In this document: positions 1 through 8,024 of the stretch, piece after piece | Layout of the letters: each line of letters starts with the position of its first letter | Position numbering within the stretch: the stretch's first letter is position 1 | Assembly: GCF_000176235.1 (NCBI RefSeq) | Contig: NZ_ACZV01000005.1 | Coordinates: 2,108,001-2,172,000 of the forward strand | Length of the DNA stretch: 64,000 bases | Direction: 5' to 3' | From: Vibrio orientalis CIP 102891 = ATCC 33934 | Lineage (GTDB): Bacteria; Pseudomonadota; Gammaproteobacteria; Enterobacterales; Vibrionaceae | The notes under the pieces: generated by a model | The model's input: the letters and a program-made list of their open reading frames with translations, nothing else | What the model was told of the DNA's origin: nothing | The model's database searches: none | Program-made: the position numbers and the translations under genes

Positions 1-761
<761 letters not shown>

Positions 762-975
762 AAGATTTTGTTCGGCTCAATGAATACTGACTTCAAAACT
801 ACTAATGTAATTTTAAAGCTATTATCGTTCCAACAGAACGATAATGAATTGACTGTGCCAAGACTAAGTAAACTTAATCTCGTTTGGTCACTTCGTTTCA
901 TTGAAACCTAATTTGATACCGAGGTATCTAATTGGATTATCATCAACGAGTGCCCACACAGATTGATAGGTTTAT

Positions 976-988
976 ATTGTTAAAGAGC
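976..988 (-). promoter_or_regulatory. rrn boxA antitermination element
   Basis: The reverse strand reads GCTCTTTAACAAT, the classic boxA of ribosomal leader transcripts, about 215 bases upstream of the mature 16S 5' end. In E. coli boxA recruits the Nus factors that prevent Rho termination of untranslated rRNA; the same role is inferred here from position and sequence. Confidence 0.85.
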
Positions 989-1028
989 GTTCTTCTTTGT
1001 GACTCACATCACTTCGGAAGAGGCAGCC

Positions 1029-1056
1029 ATTCTAGCGTTTCATTCTCAAGTGTCAA
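1029..1056 (-). promoter_or_regulatory. rrn P2-type sigma70 promoter
   Basis: On the reverse strand TTGACA (1051-1056) is followed after 16 bases by TAGAAT (1029-1034) and a GC-rich discriminator. It lies about 115 bp downstream of the P1-like promoter, as P2 does in enterobacterial rrn operons. Sequence match is direct; activity is inferred. Confidence 0.75.
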
Positions 1057-1157
1057 ACACTTTTTTGAATTTTTTATTTCAAACTTTTCAATCTGAAATT
1101 TGACTAGTTGGCTTTACTGTCTCACTGCTGAAGCCTTGTGGCGTCTGCCGTGTCAGT

Positions 1158-1193
1158 GGATGCGCATTATAGGGAGTTCCTTTTTTAAGGCAA
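1158..1193 (-). promoter_or_regulatory. rrn P1-type promoter with stringent discriminator
   Basis: On the reverse strand TTGCCT (1188-1193) is separated by 16 bases from a perfect TATAAT (1166-1171), followed by GCGCATCCACTGACACGG, which strongly resembles E. coli rrn P1 start regions. The GCGC discriminator is the hallmark of ppGpp/DksA-sensitive promoters. A/T-rich tracts just upstream (about 1195-1220) could serve as an UP element. Together with P2 and boxA this explains the 540-base region between the 16S gene and the HD-GYP gene. Confidence 0.85.
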
Positions 1194-1214
1194 GAGAAAA
1201 AATGGATTTTTTCA

Positions 1215-1254
1215 ATAAAAAAGGCTTAAGTGAGCAAAAGTCACCCAAAGCCTT
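1215..1254 (-). terminator. Rho-independent terminator of the HD-GYP gene
   Basis: An inverted repeat (1221-1227 with 1248-1254, plus an inner pairing 1230-1233/1241-1244) is followed on the reverse strand by a run of six U. It lies 50 bp past the HD-GYP stop codon and just upstream of the rrn P1 promoter, so it would insulate the two co-directional units. Confidence 0.7.
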
Positions 1255-1302
1255 ATTTACACCCAACTTACCCCAGCGTTATACACAATTGACTGTGGAT
1301 AA

Positions 1303-2556
1303 CTAGTCATCAGAATCAAAGAAGTAGGATATTCTCGAGCGTGGGTTTAAGTATTCGCGCACTTTATCTGGCAGTTTGTTTGGTAATACCGCGTTAACTA
1401 TCTTTATCTCTTTCTCTGCAAGATCAATGATTGGTGCTTGAGTTCTTGGAACTGACGGATCATAAATAAGCACATTAGGGAAAAGAATGTTCTTAGCATT
1501 AACAGAGATAACCAGACCAACCATATCATTCGATAGTTGGACTACGGTTCCCGGTGGGTAGATCCCCATGAACTTGATTAGCAAACTGAGGTTCTCATTA
1601 TTATAAAGATGTTTACAGTTCTTATATAAATGAGAAAGCGCTACATAAGGGATCTTTTGTTCCGAAGGAATATTACTGTGGCAGAGGTTGTCATAGGCAT
1701 TCGCGACAGCAACAATTTGAGTTAACGGATCGATGGCCTCTTCTTTTAAGCCATCAGGGTAGCCCGAACCATCATTCAATTCATGGTGCTGAGCAATGAC
1801 ATTTCGCGCACTCTCTGGAAAGCTATCCATATGAGCAGCAATCTCTAATCCATATTTAGTATGCAGTTTTAGGTAATTCTTCTCAGGCTCAGTCAGTGCG
1901 GTCTGTTTACGTAAAATTGCCGTCGGTACTTTCACTTTGCCCATATCATGGAACAATGACGCAAATGCCACTTCTTTTATTTCTTGAGCATTGAGTTTTT
2001 TCGCCTTCGCAATCATCATCGCGACAACAGACACGTTGAGTGAATGAAAGTAGATATCTTCAAATTCACTTTTGCCATTCATCAAATGTAAGGTGACATT
2101 ATCGTCACTCAATAACTTATCGACGATATCGTTAACTAACTGGCTCGCTTCATCAACAGCCTGCTCTGGACGATTACGAATTTTATTCATCACTGCACGC
2201 ATGCGCGATAATGAACGCTCAAACTCTTTCTCACAGTTAATCACTCTGCGACGATACGCACTTAGCTTTTCAATTCGGTCTTGCTTTTCTTTCCAAAGTT
2301 TTTTCGCTTCTAACTCGGTTGCATCCGGCTTTTCACTGACTGGTTCACTTTGAGCTGAAGGAGGCAACGGCTCTGTGTCACTTTGATTTGGATTAATAAA
2401 GACGTGCTTGATACCAAGGTGGCGAATCAAGCGGATAGTTTCTTCATCTTTGACTTTGAAACTATTAAATAAGAACGGGTGCTCATTCCACTTGCAAGGA
2501 AGTCGAATGTGCAGCCCTGGCTGTAATCTGTCTACGGTAATTTTTATACTTGCCAC
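1303..2556 (-). CDS. HD-GYP domain cyclic-di-GMP phosphodiesterase
   Basis: The 417-residue protein has an N-terminal DUF3391-type region (about residues 3-130, with charged helices around 85-120) and a C-terminal HD-GYP domain (about 145-335). Both signature motifs are intact: HDMGK near residue 204 and HHELNDGSGYPDG near residue 257. Such proteins hydrolyse the second messenger c-di-GMP, usually to GMP, and affect motility and biofilm switching. There is no signal peptide or membrane segment, so it is cytoplasmic. The start is GTG with only a weak ribosome-binding site. It reads in the same direction as the rRNA operon and ends in its own terminator. Enzymatic activity is inferred from the intact motifs; the specific physiological role is unknown. 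Confidence 0.9.
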   Translation of the reverse strand: MASIKITVDRLQPGLHIRLPCKWNEHPFLFNSFKVKDEETIRLIRHLGIKHVFINPNQSDTEPLPPSAQSEPVSEKPDATELEAKKLWKEKQDRIEKLSAYRRRVINCEKEFERSLSRMRAVMNKIRNRPEQAVDEASQLVNDIVDKLLSDDNVTLHLMNGKSEFEDIYFHSLNVSVVAMMIAKAKKLNAQEIKEVAFASLFHDMGKVKVPTAILRKQTALTEPEKNYLKLHTKYGLEIAAHMDSFPESARNVIAQHHELNDGSGYPDGLKEEAIDPLTQIVAVANAYDNLCHSNIPSEQKIPYVALSHLYKNCKHLYNNENLSLLIKFMGIYPPGTVVQLSNDMVGLVISVNAKNILFPNVLIYDPSVPRTQAPIIDLAEKEIKIVNAVLPNKLPDKVREYLNPRSRISYFFDSDD

Positions 2557-2678
2557 GATATATACAACTTATCAATCTTCAACCAATTTATAATTTTAGA
2601 GTAATGAGAATTTGAATTCACTACTCATCTACTGTAATGAGAGATCAATAGCGGCTAATAGCTTTAAGTTCTGTTGTA

Positions 2679-3086
2679 CTATTTTACTAAATCGCAATGA
2701 AGCATCCAACGGATACCAAACTGATCCTCAACCTTACCAAAGCGTGCTCCCCAAAATGTATCTTCAAGCGGCATCATGATATGTCCGCCCTCGAGCAGCT
2801 TGTCATATAGCCTAGCTTGCTCATCCAAATCGTCCAATACAATGGACAGTGCAACGTTATTACCCGTCAATTCTTTCGCGACCATACCATCGGATAACAT
2901 AAGCTTCATTCCAAACGCTTCAAACTCCGCATGCATAATCCATTGAGGGTCAGCACCTTCAATCACTTGCGGTGCATCTTTAAAGAATTGCTTAGTCACA
3001 ACAACGCCACCAAAGCACTTATGATAGAACTCTAGCGCCTCTTCACATCGACCAGCAAAAAACAGGTATGGGGTTAATTTGTACAT
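2679..3086 (-). CDS. VOC/PhnB-like glyoxalase-fold protein
   Basis: This 135-residue protein begins with the pattern typical of the PhnB branch of the vicinal oxygen chelate superfamily (YLFFAGRCEEALEFYHKCFGG) and keeps the paired beta-alpha-beta-beta-beta layout, ending in a GxRFGKVEDQFGIRW segment. The family includes glyoxalase-like enzymes and resistance proteins, but PhnB-type members mostly have no known substrate. A good ribosome-binding site (AAGGAG) precedes the ATG. It appears to be monocistronic, flanked by an HD-GYP gene and an intergenic region. Fold assignment is firm; the reaction is not known. Confidence 0.85.
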   Translation of the reverse strand: MYKLTPYLFFAGRCEEALEFYHKCFGGVVVTKQFFKDAPQVIEGADPQWIMHAEFEAFGMKLMLSDGMVAKELTGNNVALSIVLDDLDEQARLYDKLLEGGHIMMPLEDTFWGARFGKVEDQFGIRWMLHCDLVK

Positions 3087-3201
3087 TGTTTATCTCCTTG
3101 CTCTTATAAAAAGATAGACAACTTTTTGAAAAGGCGAGAGAAAACAGGAAAATTTGTCTGATAACTTTAAGATAATGACGAATTTTGAGTTGTGGTTCAA
3201 A

Positions 3202-3393
3202 TTACGCATCTAACTCAATGTCAGTTTTTGCAATCAAGTGATTCAGCTTCACAGCCACGATACGCGCCATATCACGGATTGGAAAATGTACGAGGTTACA
3301 GTCGGATAAAGATCGGCACAGCGGGCGAATAAATTCACCACAAAAGACAAAACCCAGCGAAATCGCTGGGCCTTGAAAATGATACTTAACTTG
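3202..3393 (-). pseudogene. Possible remnant of a coding sequence (no start)
   Basis: Within the 310-base gap between the VOC gene and the membrane-protein gene, the reverse strand holds a 63-codon open frame ending in TAA at 3202-3204. The last 45 codons have protein-like composition, including FPIRDMARIVAVKLNHLIA, but the only in-frame ATG is internal (codon 42). The 5' end runs into the terminator hairpin of the neighbouring gene. It could be the decayed C-terminus of a lost gene or a chance open frame. I do not recognise the family. Confidence 0.25.
3341..3370 (-). terminator. Rho-independent terminator after the membrane-protein gene
   Basis: A perfect 8-bp stem, CCCAGCGA/TCGCTGGG (3353-3370, two-base apical gap), is followed on the reverse strand by TTTTGTCTTTTG. 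It lies 27 bp past the stop codon at 3397. Confidence 0.85.
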
Positions 3394-3396
3394 CTA

Positions 3397-4092
3397 TTAC
3401 TTGATATTAAAGATCTGCTCTGTCTCGAGTGAGGTCATGGCGCGAACTTGTCGCCATACATAATAGAAGATCCCCATCATCATCAACATGCTTGGGATCG
3501 CAATTGCTGGGTAACTATAAAGTGTCAGCTTGCCTAGCTCTTCATTAAATGCCGCGGTACCTGCTGGACTAGTCACAATCCATGTTGCAAGGAAATAGTT
3601 CATCGCCGAAGAGAAAGCAAACGTACATGCGAACAAGTAGTTCGACTTCATTAAGCAGCGCTCAAACGCCGCTGGGTTACCTGATTGCTCTAATCGTTCT
3701 TCAATCAATGACATGTTGAGCAGTGTTGGCGTGAAGATCACCTTCTGCATAAATGGGTAACGAGTAAACGTAGATCCTAAAACCGCTAAGCCAATCAAAC
3801 CAGGGATGAGCGCCTCTTTAACGGCCAACCACTGGGTATCTAGCTCAAGTAAGCCAATACCACCTGTTAATAACACACTGACAAAACCAAGTGCTGCAAT
3901 GAAGTTGAATCTCTTGTTGCGAATAAGTTCCATACCGCCGTAAGCCACTGGGAAGGCTAAAGCCACAATAAGAGCTAATGCGGTACCTAAATGCTCTTCT
4001 CCACTGAACTTCATCAAAATAAAAGACGGTAGAAATACGTTGAAGAGGATCTCGAACAAGGGGTTCGACTTTTTGTTGGTCATATCACTCAT
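3397..4092 (-). CDS. Polytopic inner-membrane protein of unknown function (VC0807-like)
   Basis: The 231-residue protein is mostly hydrophobic, with about six predicted membrane segments (near residues 12-30, 35-52, 62-80, 92-110, 147-170 and 195-215) and a charged loop around 120-145. I recognise the general type as a conserved Vibrio/gammaproteobacterial membrane protein, possibly the VC0807 family, and no transport motif is visible. It is monocistronic with a clear terminator. Function is unknown; some annotations call such proteins MFS-like, which the length does not support. Confidence 0.7.
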   Translation of the reverse strand: MSDMTNKKSNPLFEILFNVFLPSFILMKFSGEEHLGTALALIVALAFPVAYGGMELIRNKRFNFIAALGFVSVLLTGGIGLLELDTQWLAVKEALIPGLIGLAVLGSTFTRYPFMQKVIFTPTLLNMSLIEERLEQSGNPAAFERCLMKSNYLFACTFAFSSAMNYFLATWIVTSPAGTAAFNEELGKLTLYSYPAIAIPSMLMMMGIFYYVWRQVRAMTSLETEQIFNIK

Positions 4093-4327
4093 AATTTCTC
4101 AGTTGAAAGCGTATCTATTAATTATACTCGGAGAGATTGTTCCTTGCTCAGCCTCAGATGTAAAGCCCTACGATTTCACGCACTGTAAACTTATGTGACA
4201 CAGTGTTGTTGCTCTGCGCTTGAATCACTCATTTTCACTGCCCTAAAAACGACGAAAGGCCGCTAAAAATTGCGACCTTTCTATAGGGGAAGCGATAAGG
4301 CAACGCTACCTATACCCCAGATACAAT

Positions 4328-4353
4328 AAAGCCCCGACTTTTGTCGAGGCTTT
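4328..4353 (-). terminator. Rho-independent terminator after tRNA-Leu
   Basis: The reverse strand forms AAAGCCTCGAC-AAAA-GTCGGGGCTTT followed by ATTG, immediately downstream of the tRNA-Leu 3' end. The stem includes one G-U pair. The rest of the 270-base gap between the membrane-protein gene and the tRNA shows nothing else I can name. Confidence 0.75.
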
Positions 4354-4365
4354 ATCATTTGAATA

Positions 4366-4450
4366 TGGTACCGGTAGGCGGACTTGAACCGCCACGCCCG
4401 AAGGCAACGGATTTTGAATCCGTCGTGTATACCAATTTCACCATACCGGC
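4366..4450 (-). tRNA. tRNA-Leu(CAA)
   Basis: An 85-nt class II tRNA with a variable arm. The acceptor strands are GCCGGTA and TACCGGT with an encoded 3' CCA at 4366-4368. The anticodon loop TTCAAAA, flanked by ACGGA/TCCGT, gives anticodon CAA, which reads UUG. The T-loop GGTTCAAGTCC is intact. It has its own promoter upstream and terminator downstream. Confidence 0.95.
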
Positions 4451-4484
4451 ATTATCTTGAGGCATTAGCCTGTCGATGTTTGGC

Positions 4485-4512
4485 ATTATACGTATGCCGA
4501 TGATTCCTGCAA
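4485..4512 (-). promoter_or_regulatory. Sigma70 promoter for tRNA-Leu
   Basis: On the reverse strand TTGCAG (4507-4512) and a perfect TATAAT (4485-4490) are separated by 16 bases, about 35 bp upstream of the mature tRNA 5' end. Confidence 0.7.
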
Positions 4513-4645
4513 GTGCAAAAGACTGAATTGCTTGCCGTTTGCCGATAAAATCGCCATAAATTGATAAGCTGTGCGCAAGCTCTCTTTTCAGATCTAAACT
4601 GAAGCTTTATTCTTTCGCCTTATTTTATTTTGGTAAGTGGGTTTT

Positions 4646-5122
4646 ATGTCAACAACTGACACGTTGCCACCAGCAGGGCTGTTTCGCCGTCTGGGAGCAC
4701 TCTTTTATGATGGGCTAATTATCATCGCGGTTGAGATGATGGCGGCAGGCATCATCATCGCTATTTTACATGCGTTAATGGCAATGGGGATTTTCAATGT
4801 CGGTGGTTACGCTGATGTGAGCGATTTTCTCACCAACCATCCTATTTGGAGCCCGGTCTACACGGCTTACTTAGCGTTTGTTTGGATCTATTTCTTTGTC
4901 TATTTCTGGACTCGCGCAGGTCAAACACTCGGCATGCGCGCTTGGAAATTGCACCTACGTAGTAATGACGGAACCGCTGTTTCAGTGACTCAAGCCTTGA
5001 TCCGTATTAGTACTTCAGGCTTTGGCTTAGCAAACTTCACCGTTCCACTTGATCCTCAAAAGCGCGGCTTTCACGATATTTGGGCTAAGACTCAAGTCGT
5101 CGTATTGCCAAAAGCAAACTAG
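4646..5122 (+). CDS. RDD family membrane protein
   Basis: The 158-residue protein shows the RDD-family pattern: an early LFRRLGALFYDGLII segment with the conserved R and D, two further hydrophobic segments (about residues 45-65 and 75-95), then WTRAGQTLGMRAWKLHLR. The family consists of small inner-membrane proteins, some proposed to act in ion exchange or envelope stress, but no general function is established. A GTG three codons upstream keeps frame, but the ATG at 4646 has AAGTGG at good spacing, so I take that as the start. It faces luxS across a shared bidirectional terminator. Confidence 0.85.
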   Translation: MSTTDTLPPAGLFRRLGALFYDGLIIIAVEMMAAGIIIAILHALMAMGIFNVGGYADVSDFLTNHPIWSPVYTAYLAFVWIYFFVYFWTRAGQTLGMRAWKLHLRSNDGTAVSVTQALIRISTSGFGLANFTVPLDPQKRGFHDIWAKTQVVVLPKAN

Positions 5123-5144
5123 ATCGATTCTAGAGTGATGCAAA

Positions 5145-5170
5145 AAAAGGAAGGCCAGCGCCTTCCTTTT
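5145..5170. terminator. Bidirectional terminator between RDD gene and luxS
   Basis: GGAAGGC-CAGC-GCCTTCC (5149-5166) is flanked by an A-run on the left and a T-run on the right, so it can terminate transcription arriving from either convergent gene. Confidence 0.85.
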
Positions 5171-5195
5171 CAATTCCTGTCGGATCCGGGTTCTA

Positions 5196-5714
5196 TTAGT
5201 CGACTTTAAGCTCTTTTAGCATCGTTTCAGGTAATGCTAGCTCATCGTTTTTATTAACCGAAATACCAGACTTTAGAATCACTTCAGCAATCTGCTTCGC
5301 TTCATCAAGAGAGTGCATTGCTGCGGTACCACATTGATATTCATTCAGCTCAGGGATCTTGTTCTGGCTTTCAACTTTCAATACATCCTGCATTGCAGCT
5401 AACCAAGCATCCGCAACTTGCTGTTCTTGCGGTGTACCAATTAGGCTCATGTAGAAACCAGTACGACAGCCCATTGGCGAGATATCGATGATCTCAATGC
5501 TCTCACCGTTTAAGTGATTACGCATAAAGCCTGCGTAAAGGTGCTCTAGCGTGTGGATGCCTTTCTCAGACAGAATATCTTTATTTGGTGCAGTAAAACG
5601 CAGGTCAAATACCGTAATCGTATCGCCTTTTGGGGTGGTCATTGTTTTCGCTACACGTACAGCAGGTGCATTCATACGCGTGTGATCTACGGTAAAACTA
5701 TCTAATAACGGCAT
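5196..5714 (-). CDS. luxS: S-ribosylhomocysteine lyase (autoinducer-2 synthase)
   Basis: LuxS cleaves S-ribosylhomocysteine to homocysteine and DPD, the precursor of the quorum signal AI-2, as part of the activated methyl cycle. The 172-residue length is normal. The metal-binding HTLEHLYAGF motif lies near residue 54, and the third ligand and catalytic Cys lie in YQCGTAAMHS. The N-terminal MPLLDSFTVDHTRM is typical of gammaproteobacterial LuxS. It is the last gene of a minus-strand cluster after gshA and a lipoprotein gene; gshA-luxS adjacency is also seen in E. coli. In Vibrio, AI-2 feeds the LuxPQ quorum circuit. Confidence 0.97.
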   Translation of the reverse strand: MPLLDSFTVDHTRMNAPAVRVAKTMTTPKGDTITVFDLRFTAPNKDILSEKGIHTLEHLYAGFMRNHLNGESIEIIDISPMGCRTGFYMSLIGTPQEQQVADAWLAAMQDVLKVESQNKIPELNEYQCGTAAMHSLDEAKQIAEVILKSGISVNKNDELALPETMLKELKVD

Positions 5715-5738
5715 TGTCCTTCTCCATGTTAACTGCTC

Positions 5739-6338
5739 TTAAAAGAACCAGCTTCGATTGTCTTCTAATTCTTGTCGACACTGCTTGAGTTGCCAACCAT
5801 AATCTTTTGCTTGCTGTTCAACGCGACGTGCAACTTTAATCAACGTTGGTTTCGCTTGGTAACTTTTTCTTTTAAAACCACCACGTCCTTCGTGGTAGGC
5901 CAAATATTGATTGTAAGCATCCCATTTAGAAACGCCAAGCTGCCTTTGCGTCTCATGGGTATACCAACCAATAAACATTAAGGCATCGGCGAAATCAGTT
6001 CTTGAACCGCCATGCCCTGTCGCATCTTGGAAATCATCCCATGCAGGGTCTTGCGCTTGTGCATACCCATAAGCACTACTGACACGCCCCCAAGGAATAA
6101 AACCTAATAAATAATCCTTAGGCGGCCTTGCATCGTGGCGATAGCTACTTTCTTGCTTCACAAAGGCCATCGCGACTTGAACGGGCGTCCCCCATTTCTC
6201 TTGCATATCAAGTGCATCGTCATACCAGCCTGGTTTCTCACGAAAGATTTCGCATAGGTTGGACTGATTTTTCGGCGGGGCTGTAGCACAGCCACTCAAC
6301 ACGATAGTGCCAATGATAGGGAGCAATAGCTTTTTCAC
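5739..6338 (-). CDS. Lipoprotein with lytic-transglycosylase-like (SLT) domain
   Basis: The product starts with a short lysine-containing signal and the lipobox LSGC (Cys near residue 16), so it should be lipid-anchored. The domain that follows resembles the lysozyme-like transglycosylase fold, with a catalytic-type Glu in AFVKQESSYR, an SAYGYAQAQ segment in place of the usual GLMQ region, and a YLAYHEGRGG segment. It probably acts on peptidoglycan, but activity is inferred. A TTG at 6344 keeps frame; I prefer GTG at 6338 because it has AGG at proper spacing and gives a standard signal peptide. The start lies a few bases past the gshA stop, so translation is likely coupled. Confidence 0.8.
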   Translation of the reverse strand: MKKLLLPIIGTIVLSGCATAPPKNQSNLCEIFREKPGWYDDALDMQEKWGTPVQVAMAFVKQESSYRHDARPPKDYLLGFIPWGRVSSAYGYAQAQDPAWDDFQDATGHGGSRTDFADALMFIGWYTHETQRQLGVSKWDAYNQYLAYHEGRGGFKRKSYQAKPTLIKVARRVEQQAKDYGWQLKQCRQELEDNRSWFF

Positions 6339-6345
6339 GCTCAAC

Positions 6346-7914
6346 CTACGCTTTCAAATATGCAAAGTAGTCAGTAAGAAACTCATCAAAGTTTAAGCTG
6401 TCTGCTTCTTCCACTTGCTGCTGAGCAATACGAGAGCGTTCCACTTCCTGCTCCATTTCTTGCTCACTATAGACTCGATACTGATGGTCTAAATGCTGAT
6501 TACGGTACTGCTTACCAAACGCGCAACCCACTTTGCCTAGACCACCATGGTGTTTAGTGTCCGCCAATAGCTGACCTGAAATAGTCAGCTCTGGATTATC
6601 AATCCAAGAGAGTAATTTAAAGCACACCGCTTGATAGTCATCACCGCCATTTGCGGCATCCATTTGCTCAGCAATCTGAACCAAATCGACAAATACACGC
6701 TTAGCCCAGTTTTGCAGTGTCAGCACTTCACCTCGGCAACCGATTTGCAGTTCTAGGCCTGGCTTACGGCCTTCCGCAATCACTTTGTTCCAGTTTTCAC
6801 TCCAACATGCCTGCTCACAGTAATCCATAGGTTCAGAGTCAGTCAGCGCTGCCCACGCTAAGAATAGGTCTAAGAAACGAACTTGATCTTCATTAATGCC
6901 TACCGAACTGTATGGATTAACGTCGAGTGCGCGAACTTCGATGTACTCAACACCACCTCTCGCTAACGCTTCTGAAGGTTTTTCACCTGATTTGGCAACA
7001 CGCTTGGGACGAATAGGTGCGTACAGTTCATTTTCAATCTGCAGTACATTACTGTTCAGTTGACGGTACTCATCATCAACCTTGACGCCAATTTCAGCAA
7101 ATTCTTCTGATGGCGTGCGAATAGCCGTATTCAGGCCATCCAGATACTCATCTAAGCTATTGAAACCGATCTTCAATGAGCTCTGTGCGCTGTTGGTATA
7201 GCCTAAATCACTCATACGTAGTGAGGTCGCATTGGGTAAGAACAAGGTTCCACCAATTTTTTCAAACGGCAGAGTTGTCTCTCGCCCTTGGATGAACGAT
7301 GAACATAACGCAGGAGATGCACCAAAGAAGTACGGGATTAACCAGCCAAAGCGGTAATAGTTTCGGATCAGACCAAAGTAAGCTTCTGACTTACTGTCCT
7401 GACGCTGCTGTTGTGATTGCTCACCAAACAATTGGTCCCAAAATATTTCTGGGAATGAGAAATTAAAATGAACACCAGAAATAATTTGCATCAAACTACC
7501 GTAACGTCTTTTTAGACCTTCGCGGTATAGGGTTTTCATCTTGCCTGAATTTGACGAGCCATATTGCGCTAAGTTGATGTCATCTTCCTCACCAACAAAA
7601 CACGGCATCGAAAGCGGCCACATTTTCTCTTCACCTAACTTGGTTTGAGTAAAATGATGAATATCTTCTAGCTGCGCTGTGAGTGTCGAGATGTCCGTCG
7701 AAACTGGCGTGATGAACTCCAATAGAGATTCAGAGAAGTCTGTCGTTATCCAGTTATTGGCATAAGCCGAACCCAACTCACTTGGGTGAGGGGTAGTAGC
7801 GAGGTGACCATCTTGTTGGTAGCGTAGCGTCTCGCGCTCGACACCACGTCCAAAACTCTTAAATACTTCTGGGTTTTGTGCAACTCGCTCAAGTCGCGCA
7901 GCAAATTCAGTCAA
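6346..7914 (-). CDS. gshA: Glutamate-cysteine ligase
   Basis: GshA joins glutamate and cysteine by ATP hydrolysis, the first and rate-limiting step of glutathione synthesis. The 522-residue length and motifs match the proteobacterial class I enzyme: FGRGVERETLR near residue 22, TDFSESLLEFITP near 58, and VEYIEVRALDVNPY near 325. The start codon is TTG with a weak ribosome-binding site; E. coli gshA also starts with a UUG, so weak initiation may be a conserved way of keeping the enzyme low. It leads a gshA-lipoprotein-luxS cluster on the minus strand, placing two sulfur-metabolism enzymes together. Confidence 0.96.
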   Translation of the reverse strand: MTEFAARLERVAQNPEVFKSFGRGVERETLRYQQDGHLATTPHPSELGSAYANNWITTDFSESLLEFITPVSTDISTLTAQLEDIHHFTQTKLGEEKMWPLSMPCFVGEEDDINLAQYGSSNSGKMKTLYREGLKRRYGSLMQIISGVHFNFSFPEIFWDQLFGEQSQQQRQDSKSEAYFGLIRNYYRFGWLIPYFFGASPALCSSFIQGRETTLPFEKIGGTLFLPNATSLRMSDLGYTNSAQSSLKIGFNSLDEYLDGLNTAIRTPSEEFAEIGVKVDDEYRQLNSNVLQIENELYAPIRPKRVAKSGEKPSEALARGGVEYIEVRALDVNPYSSVGINEDQVRFLDLFLAWAALTDSEPMDYCEQACWSENWNKVIAEGRKPGLELQIGCRGEVLTLQNWAKRVFVDLVQIAEQMDAANGGDDYQAVCFKLLSWIDNPELTISGQLLADTKHHGGLGKVGCAFGKQYRNQHLDHQYRVYSEQEMEQEVERSRIAQQQVEEADSLNFDEFLTDYFAYLKA

Positions 7915-7976
7915 AATGAGGTTCGCTTATATCAATGGTTTGGTAGTGATACCAAACTGGCTATACAAAATTTCAT

Positions 7977-8000
7977 AAAGGGTGAGCGTTGTCACCCTTT
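7977..8000 (-). terminator. Possible terminator after the M16 peptidase gene
   Basis: AAAGGGTGA and TCACCCTTT form a 9-bp stem around a six-base loop, 25 bp past the stop of the M16 gene. The reverse-strand downstream sequence is only moderately T-rich (ATGAAATTTTG), so terminator efficiency is uncertain. Confidence 0.5.
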
Positions 8001-8024
8001 CGCATGCACTATGTTATGTGTACT

